A model generated the notes under the pieces. It did not search any database. It saw only the letters and a program-made list of their open reading frames with translations, and was not told the DNA's origin. Positions 33,708 through 42,690 of a stretch of 64,000 bases of DNA are shown here, one piece after another (position 1 is the first letter of the stretch; each line of letters opens with the position of its first letter). The position numbers and the translations under genes are program-made. Origin of the DNA: an uncultured Muribaculaceae bacterium (GTDB taxonomy: Bacteria; Bacteroidota; Bacteroidia; Bacteroidales; Muribaculaceae); the NCBI GenBank assembly GCA_904501735.1, contig CAJGBY010000003.1, positions 85,607 to 149,606 on the forward strand, read 5' to 3'.

Positions 33708-33738
33708 CAAATTTATGTGATTTATCGTTTAAAACAAA
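33708..33738 (-). promoter_or_regulatory. Promoter of HU
   Basis: TTTG (33735-33738), 19 bp, then TAAATTTG (33708-33715) on the minus strand is a textbook Bacteroidetes promoter, 40 bp before the start codon. Confidence 0.75.
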
Positions 33739-33820
33739 AAATATTTATGAAAAATTGTTGTATTTGAGGCAAAAAAGATACAATTAGTTCATTTTTCTTA
33801 AAAAAAAGGCAGTTTTTCAT

Positions 33821-33828
33821 TACTTTTG
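33821..33828 (+). promoter_or_regulatory. Putative -7 box of the rhomboid operon
   Basis: TACTTTTG matches TAnnTTTG. The -33 region is only T-rich. It would give a leader of about 100 nt before the first rhomboid gene. Confidence 0.4.
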
Positions 33829-33937
33829 CAATAGAATTTGTTCTTAGCGTGTTATTCACAGCATTTTAGAATGAAGAAATGTTTTATGAGCTTCATGCAA
33901 AATGGAGCATTAAAATTAAAGAAGAAAAATAACAATT

Positions 33938-34675
33938 ATGTTTGGATCACTTTTTAGAAATTTGCCCACAATCACAAAGAATTTGTTGATTATCAATGTT
34001 CTTGTGTGGATAGCTCAAATAATATTGCCCAAGATAGGGATCGACCTAACCGAGTTGTTAGGATTGCACTTTTGGATGGCAAGCGATTTCAATCCAGCGC
34101 AAATAGTTACTTATATGTTTTTACATTCCGACAGCGATTTTACGCATCTATTTTTCAATATGTTCTCGCTGTTGATGTTTGGTCCCCTTCTTGAACGCAC
34201 TCTTGGCGAAAAACGCTTCCTATTTTATTACATCACATGTGGTATTGGAGCAGCTTTGGTGCAAGAATTGGTGTGGCAATTTACATGGAAAGACATATTT
34301 GCACCGATGTTTGCCAACCAAGCAGGGTGGTCGATGGCCGAAGCACATCAAGCATTAGATATGGCTATAGCACAAGGTCAAAACATCCCTGCTCTTAATG
34401 CGTTGCTTACAGTGGGCGCATCGGGAGGCATCTTTGGTATCTTGCTTGCATTCGGAATGCTTTTCCCTAACCTACCATTATATATAATGTTCATACCAGT
34501 GCCTATTAAGGCAAAATATATGGTGTGGGGATATGGCGCAATAGAATTTTTCTTCGGTATATCGGGAACAATGAGTTCGGTGGCGCATTTTGCACACTTA
34601 GGAGGAATGTTGTTCGGATTATTGTTGTTATTGTATTGGAAGAAGAAAGGAAATATAAGTGGCGGCATTTATTGA
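33938..34675 (+). CDS. Rhomboid-family intramembrane serine protease (first of two)
   Basis: The 245-residue protein has six or seven membrane helices and the rhomboid catalytic dyad, Ser in VGASGGIFGILLAFG (about residue 163) and His in VAHFAHLGGMLFG (about residue 220). It also has the HLFFNMFSLLMFGPLLE segment (about 69-85). It cleaves membrane proteins within the bilayer. Its last 17 bases overlap the next rhomboid gene, so the two are co-expressed. The substrate is unknown. Confidence 0.93.
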   Translation: MFGSLFRNLPTITKNLLIINVLVWIAQIILPKIGIDLTELLGLHFWMASDFNPAQIVTYMFLHSDSDFTHLFFNMFSLLMFGPLLERTLGEKRFLFYYITCGIGAALVQELVWQFTWKDIFAPMFANQAGWSMAEAHQALDMAIAQGQNIPALNALLTVGASGGIFGILLAFGMLFPNLPLYIMFIPVPIKAKYMVWGYGAIEFFFGISGTMSSVAHFAHLGGMLFGLLLLLYWKKKGNISGGIY

Positions 34676-35570
34676 TAACTTAAAATACCGATACAAGACG
34701 GCAAGTATGCCGATGAAACTTGTTTACATCAACATTGCTGTGTTCCTATTATTGCGCATAGCAGGTGTGGTGTGTTTTTTTGCGGGAATCGATCCGATGT
34801 CGTTCTTGCGATGGATAGAATTGCCATCGTCGGTGAGTGGATTGATGAGCGCGCCATGGACAATATTGACTTATATGGTGTCGCACTATGATGTGATGCA
34901 CATATTATTCAATATGCTTGTGCTGTATTGGTTTGGAATAATGTTTTTGGACTATTTCACGCCAAAGCAATTCGTGGGCTTATATATATTAGGAGGAGTA
35001 GGTGGTGGCGTGTTGTATATGCTTGCCTATCTATTGCCAACATTGGCAGGGGCGCACACTTGGCTCATAGGAGCATCGGCGTCGGTGATGGCTATCGTGA
35101 TAGCAATATCGATGAAAGCTCCCCATTATAAGATGAATCTGCTCTTTTTGGGCTCAATATCGCTCAAGTGGATTGCAATAGTTTATGTGGTCATCGATGT
35201 GTTGAGCATAACAGGCGAAAACATGGGCGGACACATAGCTCATTTAGGTGGTGCACTTACAGGTGTGATGTTTACAATGTTGATAAATCGTCGCATGGAC
35301 ATCACAGCACCTATAAATAAAGTAATAGATTTCATAGCCGATGCAGTGGATTCGCTTGCTCAAAAGAGAGCGAAAAAAGCTAACTCGGCACAACATAATG
35401 GGGCTAAAAATGATGCACCTCGTAACGCTTCTCGTCGCCCAAGTGGAGTAATGAGCGAAGCCGATGAGGCAACGCTCGACATCATCTTGGATAAGATAAA
35501 GAAATCGGGATATGCATCGCTTACTGAAGACGAGAAACGCAGATTGTTTAAAGTGAGCAAGAATAATTAG
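34659..35570 (+). CDS. Rhomboid-family intramembrane serine protease (second of two)
   Basis: The 303-residue protein has six helices with the dyad Ser in LIGASASVMAI (about residue 140) and His in GGHIAHLGGALTG (about residue 195). A soluble C-terminal tail of about 80 residues (about 220-303) follows, ending with a short helical motif LDIILDKIKKSGYASLTEDEKRRLFKVSK. That motif resembles the C-terminal segment seen on several Bacteroidetes rhomboids. It overlaps the first rhomboid gene by 17 bases and is two bases from the EEP gene. Confidence 0.93.
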   Translation: MAAFIDNLKYRYKTASMPMKLVYINIAVFLLLRIAGVVCFFAGIDPMSFLRWIELPSSVSGLMSAPWTILTYMVSHYDVMHILFNMLVLYWFGIMFLDYFTPKQFVGLYILGGVGGGVLYMLAYLLPTLAGAHTWLIGASASVMAIVIAISMKAPHYKMNLLFLGSISLKWIAIVYVVIDVLSITGENMGGHIAHLGGALTGVMFTMLINRRMDITAPINKVIDFIADAVDSLAQKRAKKANSAQHNGAKNDAPRNASRRPSGVMSEADEATLDIILDKIKKSGYASLTEDEKRRLFKVSKNN

Positions 35571-35572
35571 AG

Positions 35573-36703
35573 ATGGGGTTTTTAAGAAGCATTTTTTCTA
35601 AAATATTGTCGATAATCAAGAATATAGGTATTCTTGTAACAATGGCTATCGGAGTGGCTCTGGTAGCTACAGCTTATTGTGGATATGTAGACCCCGAAAA
35701 GACAGCAAATTTTGCAGTGTTGGGGATGGGATTCCCTATAGTGCTTGTTGTGCATCTTATCGTGCTATTGGTGTGGTTGGTGGTGCGCAGATGGAGTGTG
35801 GCGCTAATGTCGTTATTGTTTGTAGTGGCTTGCTACCCAGCACTGATCACTTTTTCGCCATTGAACTTCGTGAGCGAATCGGTGCCAACTGATTCTACAT
35901 TTAAGGTGTTGACCTACAATGTGATGAACTTTGATGACTCAGAGAAGAAAAAAGGCGAAAATCGCACCCTCAGATATATTCTTAACGCAAATGCCGACAT
36001 TGTGATATTGCAAGAAGCAGCAGCATTGGTGAAAATGGACGATTTGGATATAATCAAGTCACTTATTCCCGAGCTGAATGGCAAGTATCCTTATCGTGAG
36101 AAGCGATTGCGCGACTTGGTGATTTTGTCGAAATATCCCTACACAGTAGAGACAGAAAAAATAGCCACTACAACAAAGGCGCTATATAATAAGTCGACTG
36201 CCTATAAGGTGCGTGTGAAAGGTAAGGTGCTGAATGTGATAAATGTTCATTTGGAGTCGATAGGGTTGACTGATAATGATAAAGCATTGTATCGTGAGAT
36301 TACCGATATTTCCTCATCTTCGGAAAATCTTAAGGAGAATTTGGTGGACGAGGTGAAGAGTGGAATGCTCACCAAACTCGCAACGGCTTTCAAGCACAGA
36401 GCATCGCAAGCTAAAGATGTGCGATCATATATCGATTCGCTCGGAAATGAGAATGTGATACTGTGTGGTGACTTTAACGATACACCTTTTTCGTTTAGCT
36501 ACAACACTATAAAGGGCGATGATATGCTCGATGCATATAAAGAATGTGCGTTGGGACCTACAATAACTTTCCACGATAATCGTTTCTATTTTAGAATAGA
36601 CCATGTTCTTTATAAGGGCGATTTCGAGGCAGTGGATATAAAACGAGGTAATGAAAAGTCGTCGGATCACTATCCGTTGCTGGTTACTTTTCACTGGAAA
36701 TGA
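35573..36703 (+). CDS. Membrane-anchored endonuclease/exonuclease/phosphatase-family protein
   Basis: The 376-residue product has about three N-terminal membrane helices (about 10-105) and a C-terminal EEP metal-dependent phosphoesterase domain. The domain is marked by VLTYNVMNFDDSE, IVILQEA, VILCGDFNDTPFS and SSDHYPLLVTFHW. The catalytic His/Asp/Glu set appears intact. The substrate could be a phospholipid, sugar phosphate or nucleic acid, and the family alone does not decide. It is the third gene of the rhomboid operon. Confidence 0.9.
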   Translation: MGFLRSIFSKILSIIKNIGILVTMAIGVALVATAYCGYVDPEKTANFAVLGMGFPIVLVVHLIVLLVWLVVRRWSVALMSLLFVVACYPALITFSPLNFVSESVPTDSTFKVLTYNVMNFDDSEKKKGENRTLRYILNANADIVILQEAAALVKMDDLDIIKSLIPELNGKYPYREKRLRDLVILSKYPYTVETEKIATTTKALYNKSTAYKVRVKGKVLNVINVHLESIGLTDNDKALYREITDISSSSENLKENLVDEVKSGMLTKLATAFKHRASQAKDVRSYIDSLGNENVILCGDFNDTPFSFSYNTIKGDDMLDAYKECALGPTITFHDNRFYFRIDHVLYKGDFEAVDIKRGNEKSSDHYPLLVTFHWK

Positions 36704-36742
36704 GAAAGAAACAAATTATTTAATCTATAATACTTAATAGAA

Positions 36743-38848
36743 ATGAACAAAACATTATTAACCGTAGCAAGTGCAATCGCTGTAACACTTTCGGCGTGCA
36801 ACTCAAACAAAATGGAAGAAAACCCATTCTTGGCGGACTACACAACTCAATATGAGATTCCGCCATTTGATCAAATCAAGTATGAGCACTATCTACCTGC
36901 AGTAAAGGCTGGTATTGAAGCTCAAAATCAAGAAATTGATGTAATTATCAAGAATCGTGCATTGCCTGATTTTGAAAACACAATTTTGGCTCTTGACAAT
37001 AGTGGTCAGTTGCTAAATAAGGTGGCTTATGTGTTCTTCGCACTAAGCGAAAGCGATAACACACCAGAAATGGAAGCTTTGACTCCAGAAATCTCAGCTC
37101 TATACACAGCTCATAGCGATAATATGGGTATGAACGAAGCACTATTTGCTCGTATCAAAGAAGTGTATGACAACAAGGAAAAGTTCAACCTAAATACAGC
37201 ACAAACTCGTCTTCTTGAAAAGTACTACAAGAACTTTGTGCGTTCAGGTGCTCTTCTTGATGCAGCTCAAAAGGATTCATTGAAGGCTATCAACCAAGAA
37301 CTTTCTAAGGCATTCATTGCTTACAATGAAAATGTGCTTAAGGGTACTAACGCATGGGAACTAGTGGTAGAAAACAAGGAAGAACTTGCTGGTTTGCCAG
37401 AAGGTACTATCGCAACAGCTGCTGATGAAGCAAAGGCTCGTGGTAAGGAAGGTAAGTGGGTGTTCACACTTCACGCACCAAGCCGTCTTGCAGTGCTAAC
37501 TTATGCTGAAAATCGCGAACTTCGTGAAAAGATGTGGAAGGGTTATACTTCACTTGCAAGCGAAGGCGAATTTGCTAATGCTGAAAACATCAACGCAATC
37601 TTGAAGCTTCGCACAAAGAAGGCTAAGATGCTTGGTTTCGACTGCTTCGCTGACTATGCTATCGACAATGTAATGGCAAAGACTACCAAGAATGCAGAAG
37701 ATCTACTTTACAAGATTTGGAAGCCTGCAGTAGCAAAGGTTAAAGAAGAAGTAGCTGATATGCAAGCTTATGTAAAGGCAGAAGGTAAGGACTTCAAGGT
37801 AGCACCTTGGGACTACTATTACTATGCTGAAAAGGTGAAGGCACAAAAGTTCAACATCAGCGAAGATGATGTACGCCCATACTTCAAGCTCGAAAATGTG
37901 GTTGAAGGTCTATTCCATGTAGCTAACAAGCTTTATGGCGTAACATTCACTGAAATGAAGGACGCTCCAAAGTATAATCCTGAAGTAACTGTATATGAAG
38001 TGAAAGATGCAGCAGGCGAACACCTTGCAGTGTTTATGACTGACTACTTCCCACGCGCAACTAAGCGTCAAGGTGCTTGGATGAGCGAATTCAAGGGTGC
38101 TTGCAACTATGATACTATCAACGAACGCCCTGTAGTGTACAATGTGGGTAACTTTACACGCCCATCGGGTGATATGCCAGCTCTACTTACTATCGACGAA
38201 GTAGAAACTGCATTCCACGAATTCGGACATGGTCTTCACGGCATGCTTACTCGCGCTGCTTATCGTGGCCAAGCTGGTACAAATGTAGACCGCGACCTTG
38301 TGGAACTTCCTTCACAAATCACTGAACACTGGGCATTTGAACCAGAAGTTCTTGCAGTGTATGCTAAGCACTATCAAACTGGCGAAACTATCCCAGCAGA
38401 ACTTGTTGAAAAGCTTATTGCATCATCTAAGTTTAACCAAGGTTTTGCTACAACTGAGCTTGCAGGTGCAGCACTTCTTGATATTGAATGGCACAAGGTA
38501 AATGATGGTAAGGATGTGAATGTGGCTGAATTTGAAGCAGCTGTAGCTGAAAAGCTTGGTCTTCCAGAAGAACTTACATTCCGTTATCGCAGTACTTATT
38601 TCAAGCACATCTTCGGTAGCGACGGCTATGCAGCAGGTTATTACACTTACCTATGGGCTGAAGTGCTTGACGCTGATGGTTTCGAACTATTCGCTGAAAA
38701 GGGTATCTTCGATAAGGCAACTGCTGATGCATTCCGTATCAACATCCTTGAAGCAGGTGGCAGCGAAGATCCAATGACACTTTACAAGCAATTCCGTGGT
38801 CAAGAACCTAACCCAGATGCACTTCTTCGCAATCGCGGTTTGAAGTAA
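36743..38848 (+). CDS. M3-family zinc metallopeptidase (Dcp-like) lipoprotein
   Basis: The 701-residue peptidase has the lipobox LSAC (Cys19) and a large alpha-helical body. The zinc motif HEFGHGLHGML (about residue 492) is followed by the ligand Glu about 28 residues later in DLVELPSQITEHW. It is like peptidyl-dipeptidase Dcp/oligopeptidase A, which trim short peptides. Envelope attachment through the lipoprotein signal suggests a periplasmic role in peptide nutrition. The gene is separated by 39 bp from the EEP gene and ends at a strong terminator. Confidence 0.95.
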   Translation: MNKTLLTVASAIAVTLSACNSNKMEENPFLADYTTQYEIPPFDQIKYEHYLPAVKAGIEAQNQEIDVIIKNRALPDFENTILALDNSGQLLNKVAYVFFALSESDNTPEMEALTPEISALYTAHSDNMGMNEALFARIKEVYDNKEKFNLNTAQTRLLEKYYKNFVRSGALLDAAQKDSLKAINQELSKAFIAYNENVLKGTNAWELVVENKEELAGLPEGTIATAADEAKARGKEGKWVFTLHAPSRLAVLTYAENRELREKMWKGYTSLASEGEFANAENINAILKLRTKKAKMLGFDCFADYAIDNVMAKTTKNAEDLLYKIWKPAVAKVKEEVADMQAYVKAEGKDFKVAPWDYYYYAEKVKAQKFNISEDDVRPYFKLENVVEGLFHVANKLYGVTFTEMKDAPKYNPEVTVYEVKDAAGEHLAVFMTDYFPRATKRQGAWMSEFKGACNYDTINERPVVYNVGNFTRPSGDMPALLTIDEVETAFHEFGHGLHGMLTRAAYRGQAGTNVDRDLVELPSQITEHWAFEPEVLAVYAKHYQTGETIPAELVEKLIASSKFNQGFATTELAGAALLDIEWHKVNDGKDVNVAEFEAAVAEKLGLPEELTFRYRSTYFKHIFGSDGYAAGYYTYLWAEVLDADGFELFAEKGIFDKATADAFRINILEAGGSEDPMTLYKQFRGQEPNPDALLRNRGLK

Positions 38849-38871
38849 TAAAAGGGACATAAATAATGCTA

Positions 38872-38910
38872 AAAAGGAGATGTATCGACATGTGTCGGTG
38901 CATCTCTTTT
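38872..38910 (+). terminator. Terminator after the M3 peptidase
   Basis: A 17-bp stem with a one-base bulge, starting AAAAGGAGATG and closing with GCATCTCTTTT around ATGT, followed by a few T. About 25 bases after the stop codon. Confidence 0.85.
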
Positions 38911-39045
38911 GTTGTGTTGTGAGGGGTAGAAACGCGACTAAGTGAGGGGTGTAAAAAGAGGAGTGAGGTGGAATAATAGTTGTAAAATTGGCGCTAATGA
39001 GGCTTATTTGGGCTTTAAAACGCACAATTTGCAAAGAATTAGGCG

Positions 39046-39073
39046 TTTGAGTCGAAAAAAAAGTGTATCTTTG
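39046..39073 (+). promoter_or_regulatory. Promoter of pnp
   Basis: TTTG (39046-39049), 16 bp, then TATCTTTG (39066-39073). The start codon lies 31 bp downstream. Confidence 0.6.
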
Positions 39074-39103
39074 CAAGAATTTTATTAGTAAGAAATATAT
39101 TAT

Positions 39104-41431
39104 ATGCTAACACCTATCAAAAAAACCATCGATTTGGGTGATGGACGAGTAATCACCCTTGAAACAGGAAAGCTTGCAAAGCAAGCCGATGGAGCGGTTG
39201 AACTTCGCATGAACAACACAATGCTTCTTGCGACAGTAGTTTCGGCTAAAGAAGCCGGCGAAGGGGTTGACTTTATGCCTCTTCAAGTAGAATACAAAGA
39301 AAAATTCTCAGCATTTGGTCGTTTCCCAGGCGGCTTCACAAAGCGTGAAGGTCGTGCAAGCGACTATGAAATTTTGACAGCACGCCTTGTAGACCGCGTG
39401 TTGCGTCCTTTGTTCCCTGACAATTATCACGCTGATACATTTGTGAACATCACATTGTACTCAACTGACGGCGAAGATATGCCAGATGCACTTGCAGGTC
39501 TTGCAGCATCAGCTGCAATCGCAGTGTCGGATATCCCATTCAATGGTCCAATCTCTGAAGTACGCGTTGCTCGCGTCGACGGCAAGTTTGTCATCAACCC
39601 CACTTTCAAAGAATTAGAAAAGGCTGATATGGATTTGATGGTAGGTGCAACTTACGATAATATTATGATGGTGGAAGGTGAGATGGACGAAGTGTCAGAA
39701 AGCGATCTACTTGAAGCATTGAAGACAGCTCACGAAGCAATCAAGGTACATTGTAAGGCTGTGATGGAATTTGCCGAAGCAGCAGGTGCTACTGTTAAGC
39801 GCGAATATTGCCACGAAATCAATGACGAAGACCTACGCAAGCAAGTGTGGGATGCATGTTATGACAAGGCATACAAGATTGCTCAAGCAGGATGTGCTGA
39901 CAAGCACTGGCGTAACGATTCATTCGCTGCAATCTGCGACGAATTTATCGAAGCACTACCAGAAGAAGAACGCGACGAAAAGACAGCACTTGTTAAGCGT
40001 TACTACCACGATGTAGAAAAAGAAGCAGTGCGTCGTTGCATTCTTGACGAAGGTATCCGTTTGGATGGTCGTAAGACTACTGATATTCGCCCAATCTGGT
40101 GCGAAACTGACTATATTCCAGGTCCTCACGGTGCAGCTGTGTTCACTCGTGGTGAAACACAATCACTTGCTACTGTAACACTTGGTACAAAACTTGACGA
40201 AAAGATGGTTGACGATGTGTTGAACCACGGCACAGAACGCTTCCTTCTTCACTATAACTTCCCTCCATTCTCTACAGGTGAAGCAAAACTACAACGCGGT
40301 GTAGGCCGTCGTGAAATCGGTCACGGTCACCTTGCATGGCGTGCATTGAAGAGCATGTTGCCAACAGATTTCCCTTACACTTGTCGTGTAGTTTCTGATA
40401 TCCTTGAATCAAATGGTTCATCATCAATGGCTACAGTGTGTGCAGGTTGTCTTGCTCTTCTTGACGCAGGTGTTAAGATGAAGAAGCCAGTAGCAGGTAT
40501 CGCAATGGGTCTTATCACAGACAAGGGCAATGTTAAGCATGCAGTACTTTCTGATATCCTTGGTGACGAAGACCACCTTGGTGATATGGACTTCAAGGTA
40601 ACAGGTACTGAAAACGGTATCACAGCAACTCAAATGGATATCAAGTGTGATGGTCTATCTTACGAAATCCTTGCTCAAGCTCTTGAACAAGCACGCGCAG
40701 GTCGCCTTCACATCCTAAATATCATCAACGAAACTATCCCTGCTCCACGCGAAGACTACAAGCCACATGTACCACGCATCGTTAGCTTGACAGTTGATAA
40801 GGATTTCATTGGTGCAATCATCGGTAAGGGTGGTGAAACAATCCAAGGCATCCAAGAAGAAACTGGTGCATCAGTTTCTATCGAAGAAGTAGATGGCAAG
40901 GGAGTTGTTGAAATTGCAGCTGCAAACAAGGACAGCATCGAAGCTGCACTTGCACGCATCAACGCAATCATCGCAGTTCCTGAAGAAGGTGAAACATACA
41001 CAGGTAAGGTGAAGAGCATTCTTGACTTCGGTGCATTTGTTGAATTTATGCCAGGTAAGGAAGGTCTTCTACACATCTCAGAAATCAGCTGGGAACGCCT
41101 TGAAAGCATGGAAACAAGCAGCATCAAGGAAGGTGATACAGTAACTGTGAAGCTTATCGAAATCGACAAGAAGACAGGTAAGTTCCGCCTATCAATGAAG
41201 GCTCTACTTGAAAAGCCAGAAGGTTGGGAAGAACGCGCACCACGCGCACCACGTCGTGAAGGTGGTAATCGCGACAACAACCGCGGCCCTCGTCGTGATG
41301 ATAATCGTGGCCCACGCCGCGACAACAATCGTGGTCCTCGTCGTGATGACAACCGCGGACAACGCTTCGAACACCGTAACCGCGAAGAACAAAACGACCA
41401 ACCAGAACAAGGTCAAGAAGTAATTATCTAA
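39104..41431 (+). CDS. pnp: Polyribonucleotide nucleotidyltransferase (PNPase)
   Basis: PNPase degrades RNA 3' to 5' by phosphorolysis. The 775-residue protein has two RNase PH domains (the first with GRFPGGFTKREGRASDYE, the second with TRGETQSLATVTLGT and SSSMATVCAG), a KH domain (IIGKGGETIQGIQEETGASVSIEE) and an S1 domain (YTGKVKSILDFGAFVEFMPGKEGLLHISEI). The last 60 residues are an RGG-like tail of NRGPRRDD repeats (about 715-760), an addition to the usual enzyme. It has its own promoter and terminator. Confidence 0.97.
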   Translation: MLTPIKKTIDLGDGRVITLETGKLAKQADGAVELRMNNTMLLATVVSAKEAGEGVDFMPLQVEYKEKFSAFGRFPGGFTKREGRASDYEILTARLVDRVLRPLFPDNYHADTFVNITLYSTDGEDMPDALAGLAASAAIAVSDIPFNGPISEVRVARVDGKFVINPTFKELEKADMDLMVGATYDNIMMVEGEMDEVSESDLLEALKTAHEAIKVHCKAVMEFAEAAGATVKREYCHEINDEDLRKQVWDACYDKAYKIAQAGCADKHWRNDSFAAICDEFIEALPEEERDEKTALVKRYYHDVEKEAVRRCILDEGIRLDGRKTTDIRPIWCETDYIPGPHGAAVFTRGETQSLATVTLGTKLDEKMVDDVLNHGTERFLLHYNFPPFSTGEAKLQRGVGRREIGHGHLAWRALKSMLPTDFPYTCRVVSDILESNGSSSMATVCAGCLALLDAGVKMKKPVAGIAMGLITDKGNVKHAVLSDILGDEDHLGDMDFKVTGTENGITATQMDIKCDGLSYEILAQALEQARAGRLHILNIINETIPAPREDYKPHVPRIVSLTVDKDFIGAIIGKGGETIQGIQEETGASVSIEEVDGKGVVEIAAANKDSIEAALARINAIIAVPEEGETYTGKVKSILDFGAFVEFMPGKEGLLHISEISWERLESMETSSIKEGDTVTVKLIEIDKKTGKFRLSMKALLEKPEGWEERAPRAPRREGGNRDNNRGPRRDDNRGPRRDNNRGPRRDDNRGQRFEHRNREEQNDQPEQGQEVII

Positions 41432-41456
41432 GAATCGAATAAGATTTAGATATAGT

Positions 41457-41492
41457 AGAGGGTAATTCGGATAAGAGTTACCCTCTTTTTTG
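41457..41492 (+). terminator. Terminator after pnp
   Basis: Stem AGAGGGTAA/TTACCCTCT followed by T6, about 25 bases past the stop codon. Confidence 0.88.
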
Positions 41493-41502
41493 TGTAGTTA
41501 TT

Positions 41503-41532
41503 TTTGACTACGCAGATTAATTTGTATCTTTG
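41503..41532 (+). promoter_or_regulatory. Promoter of the DUF4369-thioredoxin gene
   Basis: TTTG (41503-41506), 18 bp, then TATCTTTG (41525-41532). The ATG at 41558 is 25 bp downstream. Confidence 0.72.
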
Positions 41533-41557
41533 ACGGCTGAAAATTTAAAATGTGATT

Positions 41558-42637
41558 ATGAAAAAGTACGGTATCTATATTTTGACACTTGTTGCAATGG
41601 TCATGACAGCTTGTGGCAACGGAGGATTTAAAGTGAGTGGTAAAATCGAAGGAGCTAACGATTCTACTAAAATGGTGGTGGAAGTGGCTAACAATGGTTG
41701 GTGGCTTATCGTTGACTCGGTGAAGTGTGACAAGAATGGCAAGTTTGAAGTGGCTCAACCAGCTCCACAATTTGCCGAAATATATCGTTTGCGCTATAAT
41801 GATAAGGCTATTTATTTCCCTATCGATAGCATCGACAATGTGACATTGAACAGTAATATTGCTAATTTTGCTACCGACTATGTGTTGGGTGGCTCGGCTC
41901 TTGCTGAAGAAATGATGAATGTGGATAAGCGCGCTATGCAAATGCACAAGGCAAGTGCTGAAGAGTTGAAGGCTTGGAAGAACGAACTTGCTAAAGTGAT
42001 TCTTGCTAACCCAAGTAGCATCGTGTCTTATTACATTATTAATAAATATATAGGTGAAGCACCGCTATATAATCCACAAGACAAGGAAGACTTGAAGATG
42101 ATTAGCGCAGTGGCTAATGCTTATAATACATTTAAACCAACTGACCCACGCACAGCATATCTTGTGAATGTAGCAATAAGCAATCGTCGTCGTGTGGCAC
42201 CTGTGCAAGGCGACACTGTGGTTGCAACCGAAATTCCATTGCTTGATCTTACTCTACAAGATGAAAATGGTAAGATGCGTCAATTGAGCGAAGTAGCTTC
42301 ACAAGGAAAGGTGGTTGTGTTGAACTTTACAGTGTATGCTGATGAATTGTCACCAGCATTCAACGCAGTTCTATTGGACGAATATAAGAAGTACAACAAG
42401 AAGGGTCTTGAAATCTATCAAATCGCTTACGACTATGACGAATTCCAATGGCGTCAAGCTGCAATGAACTTGCCATGGGTAACAGTGCTTGATTCTGATG
42501 GCGTAAACTCAAAGAATTTGATGATGTATAATGTGGGAAGCCTTCCAGCAATCTTCATTTTGAATCGCAAGGGCGAGATTGTGGAACGAGTGTTTGAAAT
42601 AGAATCGTTGTCGAAGGTTATCGCAAAATATATGTAA
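41558..42637 (+). CDS. DUF4369 / thioredoxin-fold lipoprotein without CXXC
   Basis: The ATG at 41558 is chosen over a GTG six bases upstream because it gives the standard lipoprotein signal with lipobox MTAC (Cys19). An N-terminal DUF4369 domain (about 25-125, FKVSGKIEGANDSTKMVV) is followed by an AhpC/TSA thioredoxin-like domain (about 228-358, LTLQDENGKMRQLSEV to YNVGSLPAIFILNRKGEIVERV). At the place where the family has WCGPC, this protein reads FTVYADELSPAFN, so the redox cysteines are missing. It is an envelope protein of unknown job, perhaps a binding or structural relative of TlpA/ResA. It stands alone between two terminators. Confidence 0.9.
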   Translation: MKKYGIYILTLVAMVMTACGNGGFKVSGKIEGANDSTKMVVEVANNGWWLIVDSVKCDKNGKFEVAQPAPQFAEIYRLRYNDKAIYFPIDSIDNVTLNSNIANFATDYVLGGSALAEEMMNVDKRAMQMHKASAEELKAWKNELAKVILANPSSIVSYYIINKYIGEAPLYNPQDKEDLKMISAVANAYNTFKPTDPRTAYLVNVAISNRRRVAPVQGDTVVATEIPLLDLTLQDENGKMRQLSEVASQGKVVVLNFTVYADELSPAFNAVLLDEYKKYNKKGLEIYQIAYDYDEFQWRQAAMNLPWVTVLDSDGVNSKNLMMYNVGSLPAIFILNRKGEIVERVFEIESLSKVIAKYM

Positions 42638-42657
42638 TAAATCACATATAGAAAGCT

Positions 42658-42690
42658 AAGGTGAGGGGCGAAAGTTCCTCACTTTTTTTG
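42658..42690 (+). terminator. Terminator after the DUF4369 gene
   Basis: Stem AAGGTGAGG/CCTCACTTT followed by T-rich sequence; the stem ends within a few bases of the convergent glycosyltransferase stop codon. Confidence 0.8.

Noticed and set aside
40756..41352. Minus-strand 198-residue frame inside pnp
   Set aside because: Arg/Ser-rich shadow of the repetitive pnp 3' end, with pnp frame and motifs clearly real.
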